Positions 1 to 6,173 are shown, counted from the first letter of the stretch. The stretch: DNA of 10,542 bases from Candidatus Babelota bacterium (GCA_003174035.1 PRDV01000093.1:1-10542), one strand, 5' to 3'. A program made the numbers and translations. Notes: generated by a model from the letters alone, not told the origin.

Positions 1-68
1 AATAATTTCTTTTGCATGCGATTGTACTCGTAATGATCAATACAGTTTGCATGTTTAGTATAGCGAAC

Positions 69-251
69 TTAGAATCGCCGTGCAATGCTTATTAGCGACT
101 CATCCCGGATCATGGTGCTTTTCACAGCAACCTTTTTGTCTTCAAATGCTATTCCATAGGTAATAACTTCATTCACCAGTTGTTTTCTGTAGTTGTTTTG
201 GGCAATATCGGATGGATCTAAAATATATATTGCATTATCATGACATATGGT
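69..251 (-). pseudogene. 3' remnant of an unidentified gene
   Basis: On the minus strand a reading frame of about 60 codons ends in TAA at 69-71. It reads like real protein, with a mixed charged/hydrophobic composition and the segments DPSDIAQNNYRKQL and EVITYGIAFEDKKVAV. Upstream it is closed by a stop at 252-254, and there is no ATG or GTG near its 5' end (the first ATG is deep inside). It therefore looks like the C-terminal piece of a longer protein whose 5' part has been lost. The lost boundary falls just where the toxin-antitoxin locus starts, which suggests that arrival of that locus or a rearrangement cut the gene. I do not recognise the family. A chance open frame is possible given its length. 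Confidence 0.4.
220..236. repeat. 17-bp repeat, copy 1, upstream of toxin 1
   Basis: AAAATATATATTGCATT occurs here and again at 2333-2349. In both places it lies about 65-70 bases before the start of a toxin gene (300 and 2420). It could be a shared operator for the HTH antidote of locus 1, or the edge of a duplicated unit. It is AT-rich, so chance is not excluded. Confidence 0.45.
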
Positions 252-299
252 CTATTATTGCTGCAAGGTTGGATCTATATTTTTAATAGAGGAAATAGT

Positions 300-641
300 A
301 TGATAGAAAATAAGGTAGCTGTGCATTACTATCAAACTACGTCGGGGAAAATCCCGTATTTTGAATGGTTTGACGGGCTTGATCAAAGAGCCCAAAGTAT
401 AATTGCGATGAGATTGGCACGAGTTAGACGCGGACTGTTTGGGGATTGTTCTGCGATAGAACAAGGCTCTGGTATCTGCGAGTTGAGGTTTTTCCTTTCG
501 CCGGGTTATAGAGTATACTATGGTAAGATTCATAGTTTGATTATCATGATTCTATGCGGAGGAATTAAGAAAACGCAAAAGCGAGATATTGTGAATGCAA
601 AGAGATACTGGGCTGATTATAGTAAGGAGGGCTCATTATGA
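300..641 (+). CDS. RelE/ParE-superfamily addiction-module toxin (locus 1)
   Basis: This 113-residue protein matches the 'putative addiction module killer protein' family (COG3657/TIGR02683 type) of the RelE/ParE superfamily. Family hallmarks are visible in order: FEWFDGLD near the N-terminus, RLARVRRGLFGDC, then the GxGICELRF strand, SPGYRVYYG, CGGIKKTQKRDI and the terminal AKRYWADY. Members of the superfamily are small mRNA-cleaving or gyrase-directed toxins; which target applies here cannot be read from sequence. An in-frame ATG at 240 would add 20 residues, but the ATG at 300 has an AGAGG site about 7 bases before it, and the family begins near this point. The stop overlaps the start of the antidote gene (ATGA, 638-641), a classical coupled toxin-antitoxin arrangement with toxin first, as in higBA. 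It is about 45% identical by eye to the toxin at 2420-2752. Confidence 0.88.
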   Translation: MIENKVAVHYYQTTSGKIPYFEWFDGLDQRAQSIIAMRLARVRRGLFGDCSAIEQGSGICELRFFLSPGYRVYYGKIHSLIIMILCGGIKKTQKRDIVNAKRYWADYSKEGSL

Positions 642-1090
642 TGAGAAGTTTAAAAAATTTAGGTAACTACCGAGATTTGTTAGTTGAGCGATTAGCATCT
701 TCACCTCAGCTTTGCATTAATTATGTATCTGAGGCTCTCGCTGACGAAGATGCTGGAGTGCTTTTAATAGTGCTGAGTGATGTTATAGATGCGCACGGCG
801 GCATAAAAAATATAGCGAGGCAATCTGGTGTGCCTGTGAGGAAAATGCAACAAATATTTAAGGAAGAGCTTCCACTCGATATCACTACTCTTGCAAAGAT
901 CATTCGTGCATTTGGATGGTCTTTATTAATTAAGCAGGCAGAAAAAGTCGCAAAAAAGGGGCACTCTGAGACAGCTAAAATTCAGGCTAAGCGAAAAGGC
1001 ACCAAAGGGAAGAGCATTTCACCTGGTGCACTATTGCCAGCCAAAAGCAATGACACTCGCTCTCAACCTTGTGCTGCAAAAAAGAGTTGA
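638..1090 (+). CDS. HTH antidote protein of addiction module (locus 1)
   Basis: This 150-residue protein is the antitoxin of the upstream toxin. Residues 11-53 (YRDLLVERL..., then a helix containing YVSEALADEDAGVLLIVLSDV) are the N-terminal part typical of the COG3636/TIGR02684 antidote family. Residues 54-96 form the helix-turn-helix: GGIKNIARQSGVPVRKM is followed by DITTLAKIIRAFG, in the usual antidote layout. A lysine-rich tail of about 50 residues (roughly 100-150) follows; family members usually end soon after the HTH, so the tail is an extension. In known modules the antidote binds the toxin and represses its own operon. A strong AAGGAGG (624-630), inside the toxin gene, precedes the start by 7 bases, and the ATGA overlap suggests translational coupling. 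A second ATG at 641 is also possible. The tail ends in PCAAKKS, resembling the end of the following gene. Confidence 0.85.
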   Translation: MMRSLKNLGNYRDLLVERLASSPQLCINYVSEALADEDAGVLLIVLSDVIDAHGGIKNIARQSGVPVRKMQQIFKEELPLDITTLAKIIRAFGWSLLIKQAEKVAKKGHSETAKIQAKRKGTKGKSISPGALLPAKSNDTRSQPCAAKKS

Positions 1091-1117
1091 TAACCTAACT
1101 TTTTGAAAGAGCTGATA

Positions 1118-1423
1118 ATGAAAAACACAATAGACTATCACGATTTTCTCATCCAAAGATTAAAAGATATAGACTACAGCATCGGCTATCTGAATGAATG
1201 TCTGGATGATGAGGATCCGCGTCTCTTTTTAAGTGCTCTTCTTAATGTTTATGAAGCACAAAGTCGCTTGTATTTTGAAAAAAAGAAGAAGGCAAAGACT
1301 GAGGCGCCTTCAACTGTTTCTAAACGAGTTACCAGAAAACCAGCGACTAAAATAGGTATTATTCCTCAACAGCGTGATCAATCGGAAAAAAGTCTGCCGC
1401 GTTCCGCAAAGAAGAACTCCTAA
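1118..1423 (+). CDS. HTH-less antitoxin-like protein (locus 1)
   Basis: This 101-residue protein has no family I can name, but it aligns with the preceding HTH antidote at both ends. Residues 7-50 (YHDFLIQRLKDI...YLNECLDDEDPRLFLSALLNVYEAQS) match antidote residues 11-53, and the end SLPRSAKKNS matches its SQPCAAKKS. The helix-turn-helix between them is absent and is replaced by a lysine-rich linker (EKKKKAK). The start at 1118 is chosen because it has AAAGAG 6 bases upstream and matches the start of the paralogue at 2768; a TTG at 1103 in the same frame is a poorer choice. It lies 27 bases after the antidote stop, so it is probably the third gene of the same operon. Possible roles are toxin binding without DNA binding, or hetero-oligomerisation with the antidote; neither is proven. 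It is convergent with the beta-helix gene, 16 bases away. Confidence 0.72.
   Translation: MKNTIDYHDFLIQRLKDIDYSIGYLNECLDDEDPRLFLSALLNVYEAQSRLYFEKKKKAKTEAPSTVSKRVTRKPATKIGIIPQQRDQSEKSLPRSAKKNS
1118..1423. repeat. 306-bp direct repeat, copy 1
   Basis: The whole gene is repeated without gaps at 2768-3073 in the same orientation. I count about 33 mismatches by hand, or roughly 89% identity. Outside the gene the similarity drops sharply. Confidence 0.85.
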
Positions 1424-1439
1424 ACGTGTTTTCAGGCTT

Positions 1440-2156
1440 TTATTCTACAACCAAGGTTGACTGACCAATTTGGGTATCATCCCGATTATAATCAATGATT
1501 CTATCGCAATTTTGATAGGTGCAATGATGTATTTTGGTATCTTGAGCTTTATTTATATATATGCAATTTGATTTCGTAGCACTGCTAGATTTCATATCTA
1601 AGAACGTGCAATCAGAAATTGTTAAGTTGCCTCTTGTGCCATGTGCGGATATTGCCAGCCCGGTCCAGGGGATGCTCGTGGAGATTTTCTTGAAGGTACA
1701 GTTTTTCACAGTTATGTCTCTGTTTGTCCACATCGCTATGCCACGTGATGTATGAGAAAAAATCATGTCCTCCACCAAAACATTTCGTGAGCCGGTAATT
1801 TCCATGCCATCGTTATAAAGGGTTGATGAAATCCTCGGAGCAGTGATAGTTCCATTTTTAATAGTGACATTGCTTACAGCAAAGATCATAATAGCCTGGC
1901 CTTCTAGGATATCTGGAATTGTTATGGTGTGTTGTTGTAAATCCAGCGTAACATCACTTGATTCAATCAAAATGCCGATGTTCGCACGCGTCGGATCAAG
2001 CGTAAGATCACCTTCTAAGGTATAATTGCCTGGCTCCACAATTGTTGCTGGTAAGCTTGAAATAATGTGGTTGCGAGCTTCTTTCTCTTGAGCTTGCAAT
2101 AGGATTGTTATTGTTAAGCACATCGATAGCACATAGCGAAACATTTTTGACATCAT
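1440..2156 (-). CDS. Secreted right-handed beta-helix protein
   Basis: This 238-residue protein has an N-terminal export signal (MMSKMFRYVL followed by a hydrophobic core to about residue 20, probable cleavage after LLQA). The mature part starts with a motif common before parallel beta-helix domains (SLPATIVEPGNYTLEGDLT, residues 34-52). Repeated rungs of the PbH1 type follow: SSDVTLDLQ, SNVTIKNGTI, RNVLVEDMIF, RDITVKNCTF, GNLTISDCTF and DTKIHHCTY. This fold occurs in pectate-lyase-like enzymes and surface adhesins, but I see no catalytic signature, so the substrate is unknown. The frame stays open upstream to 2321, but the start at 2156 is chosen because GGGGAG lies 6 bases before it and the signal peptide begins there. 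The gene lies between two toxin-antitoxin loci on the opposite strand, as cargo might. I see no terminator in the 16 bases before the convergent gene. Confidence 0.8.
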   Translation of the reverse strand: MMSKMFRYVLSMCLTITILLQAQEKEARNHIISSLPATIVEPGNYTLEGDLTLDPTRANIGILIESSDVTLDLQQHTITIPDILEGQAIMIFAVSNVTIKNGTITAPRISSTLYNDGMEITGSRNVLVEDMIFSHTSRGIAMWTNRDITVKNCTFKKISTSIPWTGLAISAHGTRGNLTISDCTFLDMKSSSATKSNCIYINKAQDTKIHHCTYQNCDRIIDYNRDDTQIGQSTLVVE

Positions 2157-2419
2157 GATTTGCTCCCCGGTAAACAAATGATTGCTCAATAAAACTAGCA
2201 TTTTCAAAAACGCTGAGGCAAGAAAACTTTGCCAAGATTGTTCATGAATTTGATATTTGATTTGATTTTCAATATGTATCTGCATGGTTACGATCGGATT
2301 GAGCGCCCACTTAATCCACATAGTGCATCAGAAAAATATATATTGCATTTTTTTGGCATGAAATATAAGCTCATCATCTGAAAAATGTTACCAATACGTT
2401 CCTTGCTTGGAGGATCGCT
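2157..2419. other. Divergent intergenic region between beta-helix gene and toxin 2
   Basis: These 263 bases separate two divergent genes and must hold the promoters for both. I see no gene. The part next to toxin 2 is very AT-rich and contains the 17-bp repeat. A TTGCAT/TATAAG pair with a short 15-base spacer (2343-2369) is the best promoter candidate for the toxin, and it overlaps the repeat. No convincing promoter stands out for the minus-strand gene. Confidence 0.35.
2333..2349. repeat. 17-bp repeat, copy 2, upstream of toxin 2
   Basis: Identical to 220-236. It lies 71 bases before the toxin 2 start and overlaps the best -35 candidate, which is where an operator would be expected. Confidence 0.45.
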
Positions 2420-2422
2420 TTG
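2409..2422 (+). promoter_or_regulatory. Ribosome binding site and TTG start of toxin 2
   Basis: GGAGG at 2409-2413 is followed after 6 bases by TTG at 2420-2422. No in-frame ATG lies near the expected N-terminus, so the site fixes an unusual TTG start. A weak start codon after a strong ribosome site may limit toxin output. Confidence 0.7.
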
Positions 2423-2752
2423 GTTTATACTAAAAAATATAAAGTAAGAATCAGAATTTATAAAAATCATTTGGAGAAATCTTCATTCACAGATTGGTTT
2501 AATGCACTAGATGGTTCGATTCAAGATATTGTCGATAAGCGCCTTGAAAGGGTACGCTATGGAAATTTTGGCGATTGCACTCGAATCAAGGATGGCAAAG
2601 GAATTTGGGAATTAATAATTAACGTCGGCCCTGGTTACAGGATCTATTTTGGAAAGATTAATGATGAGGAAATAATCCTCTTAATTGGTGGCATAAAGAA
2701 AAGTCAAACTAAAGATATCGAAGTAGCAAAACGGTATTGGCAAGGCGATTGA
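2420..2752 (+). CDS. RelE/ParE-superfamily addiction-module toxin (locus 2)
   Basis: This 110-residue protein is of the same killer-protein type (COG3657/TIGR02683) as the toxin at 300-641. It shows FTDWFNALD, KRLERVRYGNFGDC, KGIWELIINVGPGYRIYFG, LIGGIKKSQTKDI and AKRYW in the same order. It is full length, with no frameshift and all the family landmarks, so it may be active. It is only about 45% identical by eye to toxin 1, so the toxins diverged long ago. Translation begins at a TTG preceded by GGAGG. Unlike locus 1, no HTH antidote follows: the next gene, about 15 bases away, is the HTH-less antitoxin-like gene, the only candidate antitoxin in this operon. If it does not neutralise the toxin, protection must come from locus 1 in trans. 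Confidence 0.87.
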   Translation: MVYTKKYKVRIRIYKNHLEKSSFTDWFNALDGSIQDIVDKRLERVRYGNFGDCTRIKDGKGIWELIINVGPGYRIYFGKINDEEIILLIGGIKKSQTKDIEVAKRYWQGD

Positions 2753-2767
2753 AAAGAAAGGTAGATG

Positions 2768-3073
2768 ATGAAAAACACAATAGATTATCACGATTTTCTC
2801 ATCGAAAGATTAAAAGATATAAACCGCAGTATTGGATATCTTAATGAATGTTTGGATGATGAGGATCCGCGTCTCTTTTTAAGTGCTCTTCTTAATGTTT
2901 ACGAAGCCCAAAGTAGCTTATATTTTGAAAAAAAGAAGAAGGCAAAGACCGAGGCGGCTTCAACTGTTTCTAAGCGGGTTACCAGAAAACGAGCGACTGC
3001 AAAAGTTATTATTCCTCCGCGTCATGATCAATCAGAAAAAAGTCTGCCCCGTTGTGCAAAAAAGAACTCCTAA
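2768..3073 (+). CDS. HTH-less antitoxin-like protein (locus 2)
   Basis: This 101-residue paralogue of the protein at 1118-1423 is about 87% identical (13 differences by hand count, no gaps). Residues 7-50 again match the N-terminal part of the HTH antidote, the HTH is missing, and a KKKKAK linker leads to a basic tail ending SLPRCAKKNS. The conserved stretch YLNECLDDEDPRLFLSALLN is identical in both copies, while changes cluster around residues 19-20 and in the tail. ATG codons occur at 2765 and 2768; the second is chosen because AAAGG (2757-2761) is then 6 bases away and the start matches the other copy. As the only gene following toxin 2, it is the natural antitoxin candidate. The much lower identity of the paired toxins suggests recent duplication or gene conversion of this gene alone. 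Confidence 0.74.
   Translation: MKNTIDYHDFLIERLKDINRSIGYLNECLDDEDPRLFLSALLNVYEAQSSLYFEKKKKAKTEAASTVSKRVTRKRATAKVIIPPRHDQSEKSLPRCAKKNS
2768..3073. repeat. 306-bp direct repeat, copy 2
   Basis: Gapless partner of 1118-1423. Recombination between the copies would delete the beta-helix gene and toxin 2. Confidence 0.85.
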
Positions 3074-3132
3074 GTGCAGGGACAATGTTTTGTTGATTCT
3101 CTGCGAATCTGCTAATTAATACGCTAATAAAT

Positions 3133-3170
3133 GAAGGCCTCGCGATATAAAACCACGAGGCCTTCGCTTT
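3133..3170. terminator. Bidirectional terminator between locus 2 and lon
   Basis: A perfect 10-bp stem, GAAGGCCTCG (3133-3142) with CGAGGCCTTC (3156-3165), encloses a 13-base loop. It lies between convergent genes, 59 bases after the locus 2 stop and 17 bases after the lon stop. The T-tracts are short on both sides (GCTTT on plus, ATTTATT on minus). It probably serves both transcription units. Confidence 0.72.
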
Positions 3171-3182
3171 GTACGCAGGAGT

Positions 3183-5651
3183 TTATTTCGTCTTTTTGCT
3201 AGCAGGCTTTTTCGGTTTTGCCTTTTCTGGCTTAGCGGGCGCAGCTTTTTTGGCAGGAGCCTTCTTGGCTTCTGTTCCTTTCTTCTTTTCTTTTACTGGC
3301 TTATGAAAGGGATCACGTACGAGTGCTCGTTTAAGCACTTCATCCATGTTGCTTACAAAAACGACCTCAATGTGATCAGTCGTTCCAATTTCTTTCATAA
3401 GCTCTTCAACATCATCCCTATTCTCTTCAGGAACGAGTACCGTTTTAATACCATGCTGGCGTGCTGCTAGGATCTTCTCTTTGAGTCCGCCGACGGCTAT
3501 TACACGACCCCTCAAAGTTATTTCACCCGTCATGGCAACATCCGGCCGTGTTGGGTTCTTGGTTAATGCTGAGATAAGCGCTAAGCACATAGTAATACCC
3601 GCTGAAGGGCCATCCTTCGGTGTTGCACCTTCAGGAATGTGCACGTGGATATCTCGGGACGCATAGAATGAATCCTTCAAACCAAGGTTTTCTGCGCGTG
3701 AGCGTATGTAGCTCAATGCAGCATGTGCAGACTCCTGCATCACATCCCCCAGCTGACCAGTGAGGGTGAGCCCACCTTTGCCGGGAAGCACGGTAACTTC
3801 TATTTCAAGAATATCGCCACCAACTTCAGTCCAGGCAAGGCCCGTTGCCAAGCCAATACGTTCGCCGGTGTCGAGCACTGTTTTTTTATAGCGTGGGTGA
3901 CCAAGCCATTCTTTAAGAAGGCCCTCGGTAACCGTTACGCTCGTAACCGCCGCTGGATCCTTGAGAATCGTCTGAATCGCTTTTCGCATGAGTTTGGCAA
4001 TAATCCGTTCAAGTTGGCGTACACCAGCTTCTTTCGTATATTCGCTGACAATCTTTTTTAAGATATCGTTGGGCAAAATAAATTGCTTTGGCTTCAGGCC
4101 GTACTCTTTAAGGTTCTTCGGCATAAGGAATGAGCGGGCAATCTCTGCCTTTTCATCCTCTGTATAACCGGAAAGAACTATACGCTCCATACGATCAAAT
4201 AAGGCGTATGGAATGCCTTCCATATGATTTGCGGTTGCGATGAACATTACCTTAGAAAGATCATATTCAATTTCAAGAAAGTGATCTACAAAGGATTTGT
4301 TTTGTTCCGGATCAAGTACTTCAAGAAGCGCTGCTGCCGGATCACCATGGAAATCACTCGACATCTTATCAATCTCATCAAGAAGAATGACCGGATTTGA
4401 GGTCTTTGCTTTTTTCATTGCTTGAATGATCTTGCCAGGCAAAGCTCCAATGTAGGTTCTGCGATGTCCGCGAATTTCAGCCTCATCCTTAACCCCTCCT
4501 AATGAGATGCGCACAAATTCACGTCCCAATGCTTCTGCAATTGAGTGGCCAAGAGACGTTTTTCCAACTCCTGGTGGCCCAATCAGGCAGATGATCGGTG
4601 AACGGGTAAGGGATTTTGAGAATTTCTTGGCTGCAAGGAATTCAATGATCCGCTCTTTTGCTTTTTTAAGCCCCGCATGGGTTTTATTAAGGATCTCCTC
4701 AGCTTGCTCAAGGCTAATAGTATCTTTCGATACCTTATTCCATGGCAATGAAATGATCCAGTCAATATAATGCCGGCTTACCACTGCCTCTGAAGACATT
4801 GGCGGCATTTGCTCAAGTCGTTTAAGTTCTTTTTCTACCTTTTCAGCAGCTTCTGCTGGAAGGCCAAGAGTTTTAACCTTAGCTCGTATTTGAGAAATAT
4901 CAGTCGACGTATCATCTCTGCCAAGCTCTTTTTGTATTGCTTTCATCTGCTCAGTTAAGTAGTACTCACGTTGATTTTTCTCAACCTGTTTTTGAATGCT
5001 GCCACGGATTCTTTCCTCTGTTTCAAGAATGTCGATTTCCCGCTGTAGAAATGCTGCAAGCTTGGTAATGCGATCCATAAGATCGGCAACTTCAAGGATT
5101 TCTTGCCGTTCTTCAAACGAAAGATTGAGATGTACCGCTAAGGTATCAACTATATTATCCATATCCTCGGGAGTTTTTATGCTCGTCATTAAATCAGGTG
5201 GTACCTTAGTATTTAATTGTGCATAATGGCCATAGAGCGATTTAAGTTGGCGCCAAAGGGCCTCAAGATCAACGGTCAAATCAAGGTTTGTTGTAGGTAG
5301 GTCTTGTATTTCGACCGTAATAAATCCATCCTCTTCAGCGCTTTTGACCAGCCTTGAGCGGCAAATGCCTTCTACCAGTATTTTGAGCGTGCCTTTGGGC
5401 ATTCTCATAACTTGGAGAATTGTTGACCTCGTGCCATGAGTAAAAACATCATCAGCAGTTGGATGCTCAACATCAGGATGCTTTTGAGCGGTAATAAATA
5501 TCGGCTTATTGTTTTTTAATGAATACTCTACGGCAGCAATCGACGACGCTCTTCCCACGATAATAGGGATAATACTTTTAGGGAGTATCACCACATTTTT
5601 CAAGGGGAGAAGCGCGAGCGCCGACTGATCCATTGTTTCGTGTTCTATCAT
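3183..5651 (-). CDS. lon: ATP-dependent Lon protease
   Basis: This complete 822-residue Lon is a cytoplasmic AAA+ serine protease that degrades misfolded and regulatory proteins. In order it shows the substrate-binding N domain (about 13-205, starting LLPLKNVVILPKSIIPI), a helical coiled region (205-255), the AAA+ module with Walker A GPPGVGKT (358-365), Walker B VILLDEID (421-428), sensor-1 Asn475, arginine-finger region DRMERI and sensor-2 region GVRQLER. The protease domain has catalytic Ser683 in PKDGPSAG and Lys726 in GGLKEK. The spacing of 43 residues matches the Ser679/Lys722 pair of E. coli Lon. After about residue 785 comes an extra tail rich in Lys, Ala and Pro, not part of the standard fold. 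The start has GAGG 5 bases upstream. The gene is divergent from the transporter at 6469. In known bacteria Lon degrades type II antitoxins, so it may act on the neighbouring antidotes. Confidence 0.97.
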   Translation of the reverse strand: MIEHETMDQSALALLPLKNVVILPKSIIPIIVGRASSIAAVEYSLKNNKPIFITAQKHPDVEHPTADDVFTHGTRSTILQVMRMPKGTLKILVEGICRSRLVKSAEEDGFITVEIQDLPTTNLDLTVDLEALWRQLKSLYGHYAQLNTKVPPDLMTSIKTPEDMDNIVDTLAVHLNLSFEERQEILEVADLMDRITKLAAFLQREIDILETEERIRGSIQKQVEKNQREYYLTEQMKAIQKELGRDDTSTDISQIRAKVKTLGLPAEAAEKVEKELKRLEQMPPMSSEAVVSRHYIDWIISLPWNKVSKDTISLEQAEEILNKTHAGLKKAKERIIEFLAAKKFSKSLTRSPIICLIGPPGVGKTSLGHSIAEALGREFVRISLGGVKDEAEIRGHRRTYIGALPGKIIQAMKKAKTSNPVILLDEIDKMSSDFHGDPAAALLEVLDPEQNKSFVDHFLEIEYDLSKVMFIATANHMEGIPYALFDRMERIVLSGYTEDEKAEIARSFLMPKNLKEYGLKPKQFILPNDILKKIVSEYTKEAGVRQLERIIAKLMRKAIQTILKDPAAVTSVTVTEGLLKEWLGHPRYKKTVLDTGERIGLATGLAWTEVGGDILEIEVTVLPGKGGLTLTGQLGDVMQESAHAALSYIRSRAENLGLKDSFYASRDIHVHIPEGATPKDGPSAGITMCLALISALTKNPTRPDVAMTGEITLRGRVIAVGGLKEKILAARQHGIKTVLVPEENRDDVEELMKEIGTTDHIEVVFVSNMDEVLKRALVRDPFHKPVKEKKKGTEAKKAPAKKAAPAKPEKAKPKKPASKKTK

Positions 5652-5789
5652 ATTGACCTCATGTTACTACGATTTTATATGAGTTGGCAAAACTCCCGGT
5701 ACTTTAGCACAGGGATGAAAGCCAAAACATAGTAAAAATTGTGCCTAAACAACTTTTGCTTGTTTAACAAATAATAAATGATATCCTGA

Positions 5790-5972
5790 AACACACTGAA
5801 AAGTCCAGGGTTGGGTAAACCCGAAGTAACGCTTGCAGAGAGACTGTGAGACCTGGTGGACATGGGTTGGGTGCAAAACCGTAAAAGTCCTCCATTGAGG
5901 ACTTTGTAGAGGCAAAAACCACGCCTACATCCTCTGGGCAATCTCGGTGAAGCGAGAATCACCGGCTTTTAG
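5790..5972 (+). pseudogene. Decayed C-terminal end of an IS200/IS605-type tnpB
   Basis: One frame from 5790 to the TAG at 5970-5972 translates to pieces resembling the variable C-terminal end of TnpB (OrfB) proteins: GLGKPEVTLAERL near the start, like the frequent 'GxGxPEVTPVEI' of this family, and GNLGEARITGF at the end, like 'EAGSPGL'-type endings. It has internal stops at 5847-5849 and 5907-5909, and the catalytic RuvC and zinc-finger parts are absent, so it cannot make an active nuclease. An alternative frame over the last bases reads SVKRESPAFSR, also a style seen at tnpB ends, so a frameshift is possible. TnpB is the RNA-guided nuclease of IS200/IS605 and IS607 elements. The identification rests on recalled family endings, not an alignment. 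Confidence 0.45.
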
Positions 5973-5986
5973 TCGATGAGTATCAA
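5806..5986 (+). ncRNA. Omega-RNA-like structured right end of IS200/IS605 relic
   Basis: Overlapping the tnpB relic is a run of hairpins: GGGTT/AACCC (5808-5822), a perfect 9-bp stem AAAGTCCTC/GAGGACTTT with a CATT loop (5884-5905), TCTCG/CGAGA (5942-5957), and a final imperfect stem CACCGGC/GTCGATG with loop TTTTA (5960-5978), followed by TATCAA (5981-5986). In TnpB elements the 3' end of the gene overlaps the omega RNA, whose scaffold ends in such a hairpin just before the element border, after which the guide begins. The GTGAAGC-GAATCACC pattern is typical of those ends. Whether it is still transcribed is unknown. Confidence 0.42.
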
Positions 5987-6173
5987 TTAGTGTATCAGGT
6001 ACTTGTCTTTCTAGGCAACCCTTATCACAAAGATCCCATGTGAACTGGAGAATTCTACTCTTTTTGTATTAGTGATATAGGAGCTCTTTGAGCTGCGAAT
6101 CACCACAATTTATTGAGGAGATATTCTAAAAAAGACTAATATTATTTTAGCACAAGAGACTCAACTTGTCTAG

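Noticed and set aside
1..52. Minus-strand start at 52 reading off the left edge
   Set aside because: Only 17 codons are visible and no ribosome site precedes the ATG.
240..299. Longer start of toxin 1 at the ATG at 240
   Set aside because: It would add 20 hydrophobic residues not seen in the family. The ATG at 300 has a ribosome site and fits the family's N-terminus.
255..533. Minus-strand frame of 92 codons over toxin 1
   Set aside because: It lies wholly opposite a recognised toxin gene and has no family features; a shadow.
2157..2321. N-terminal extension of the beta-helix protein to 2321
   Set aside because: It would bury the signal peptide at residue 56. A good ribosome site and the export signal place the start at 2156.
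2883..3119. Plus-strand frame of 78 codons overlapping the second mini-antitoxin
   Set aside because: It is in a different frame from a gene whose own frame is conserved in two copies, and it lacks a ribosome site.
3723..4061. Plus-strand frame of 112 codons inside lon
   Set aside because: It is opposite the well-conserved Lon sequence; a shadow.
5665..5760. Inverted repeat TTTAGCAC ... GTGCCTAAA upstream of lon as a HrcA/CIRCE heat-shock operator
   Set aside because: The arms are about 30 bases apart and unequal, unlike the CIRCE consensus with its 9-base spacer.
5675..5962. Minus-strand frame of 95 codons upstream of lon
   Set aside because: It lacks a ribosome site and any family signal, and it overlaps the inverted-repeat-rich tnpB relic, which explains the region better.
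5800..5980. RNase P RNA gene
   Set aside because: Short pieces (AAAGTCC, AGAATCACCGGCTT) recall RNase P conserved regions, but the order and the remaining conserved blocks do not fit, and the length is too small.
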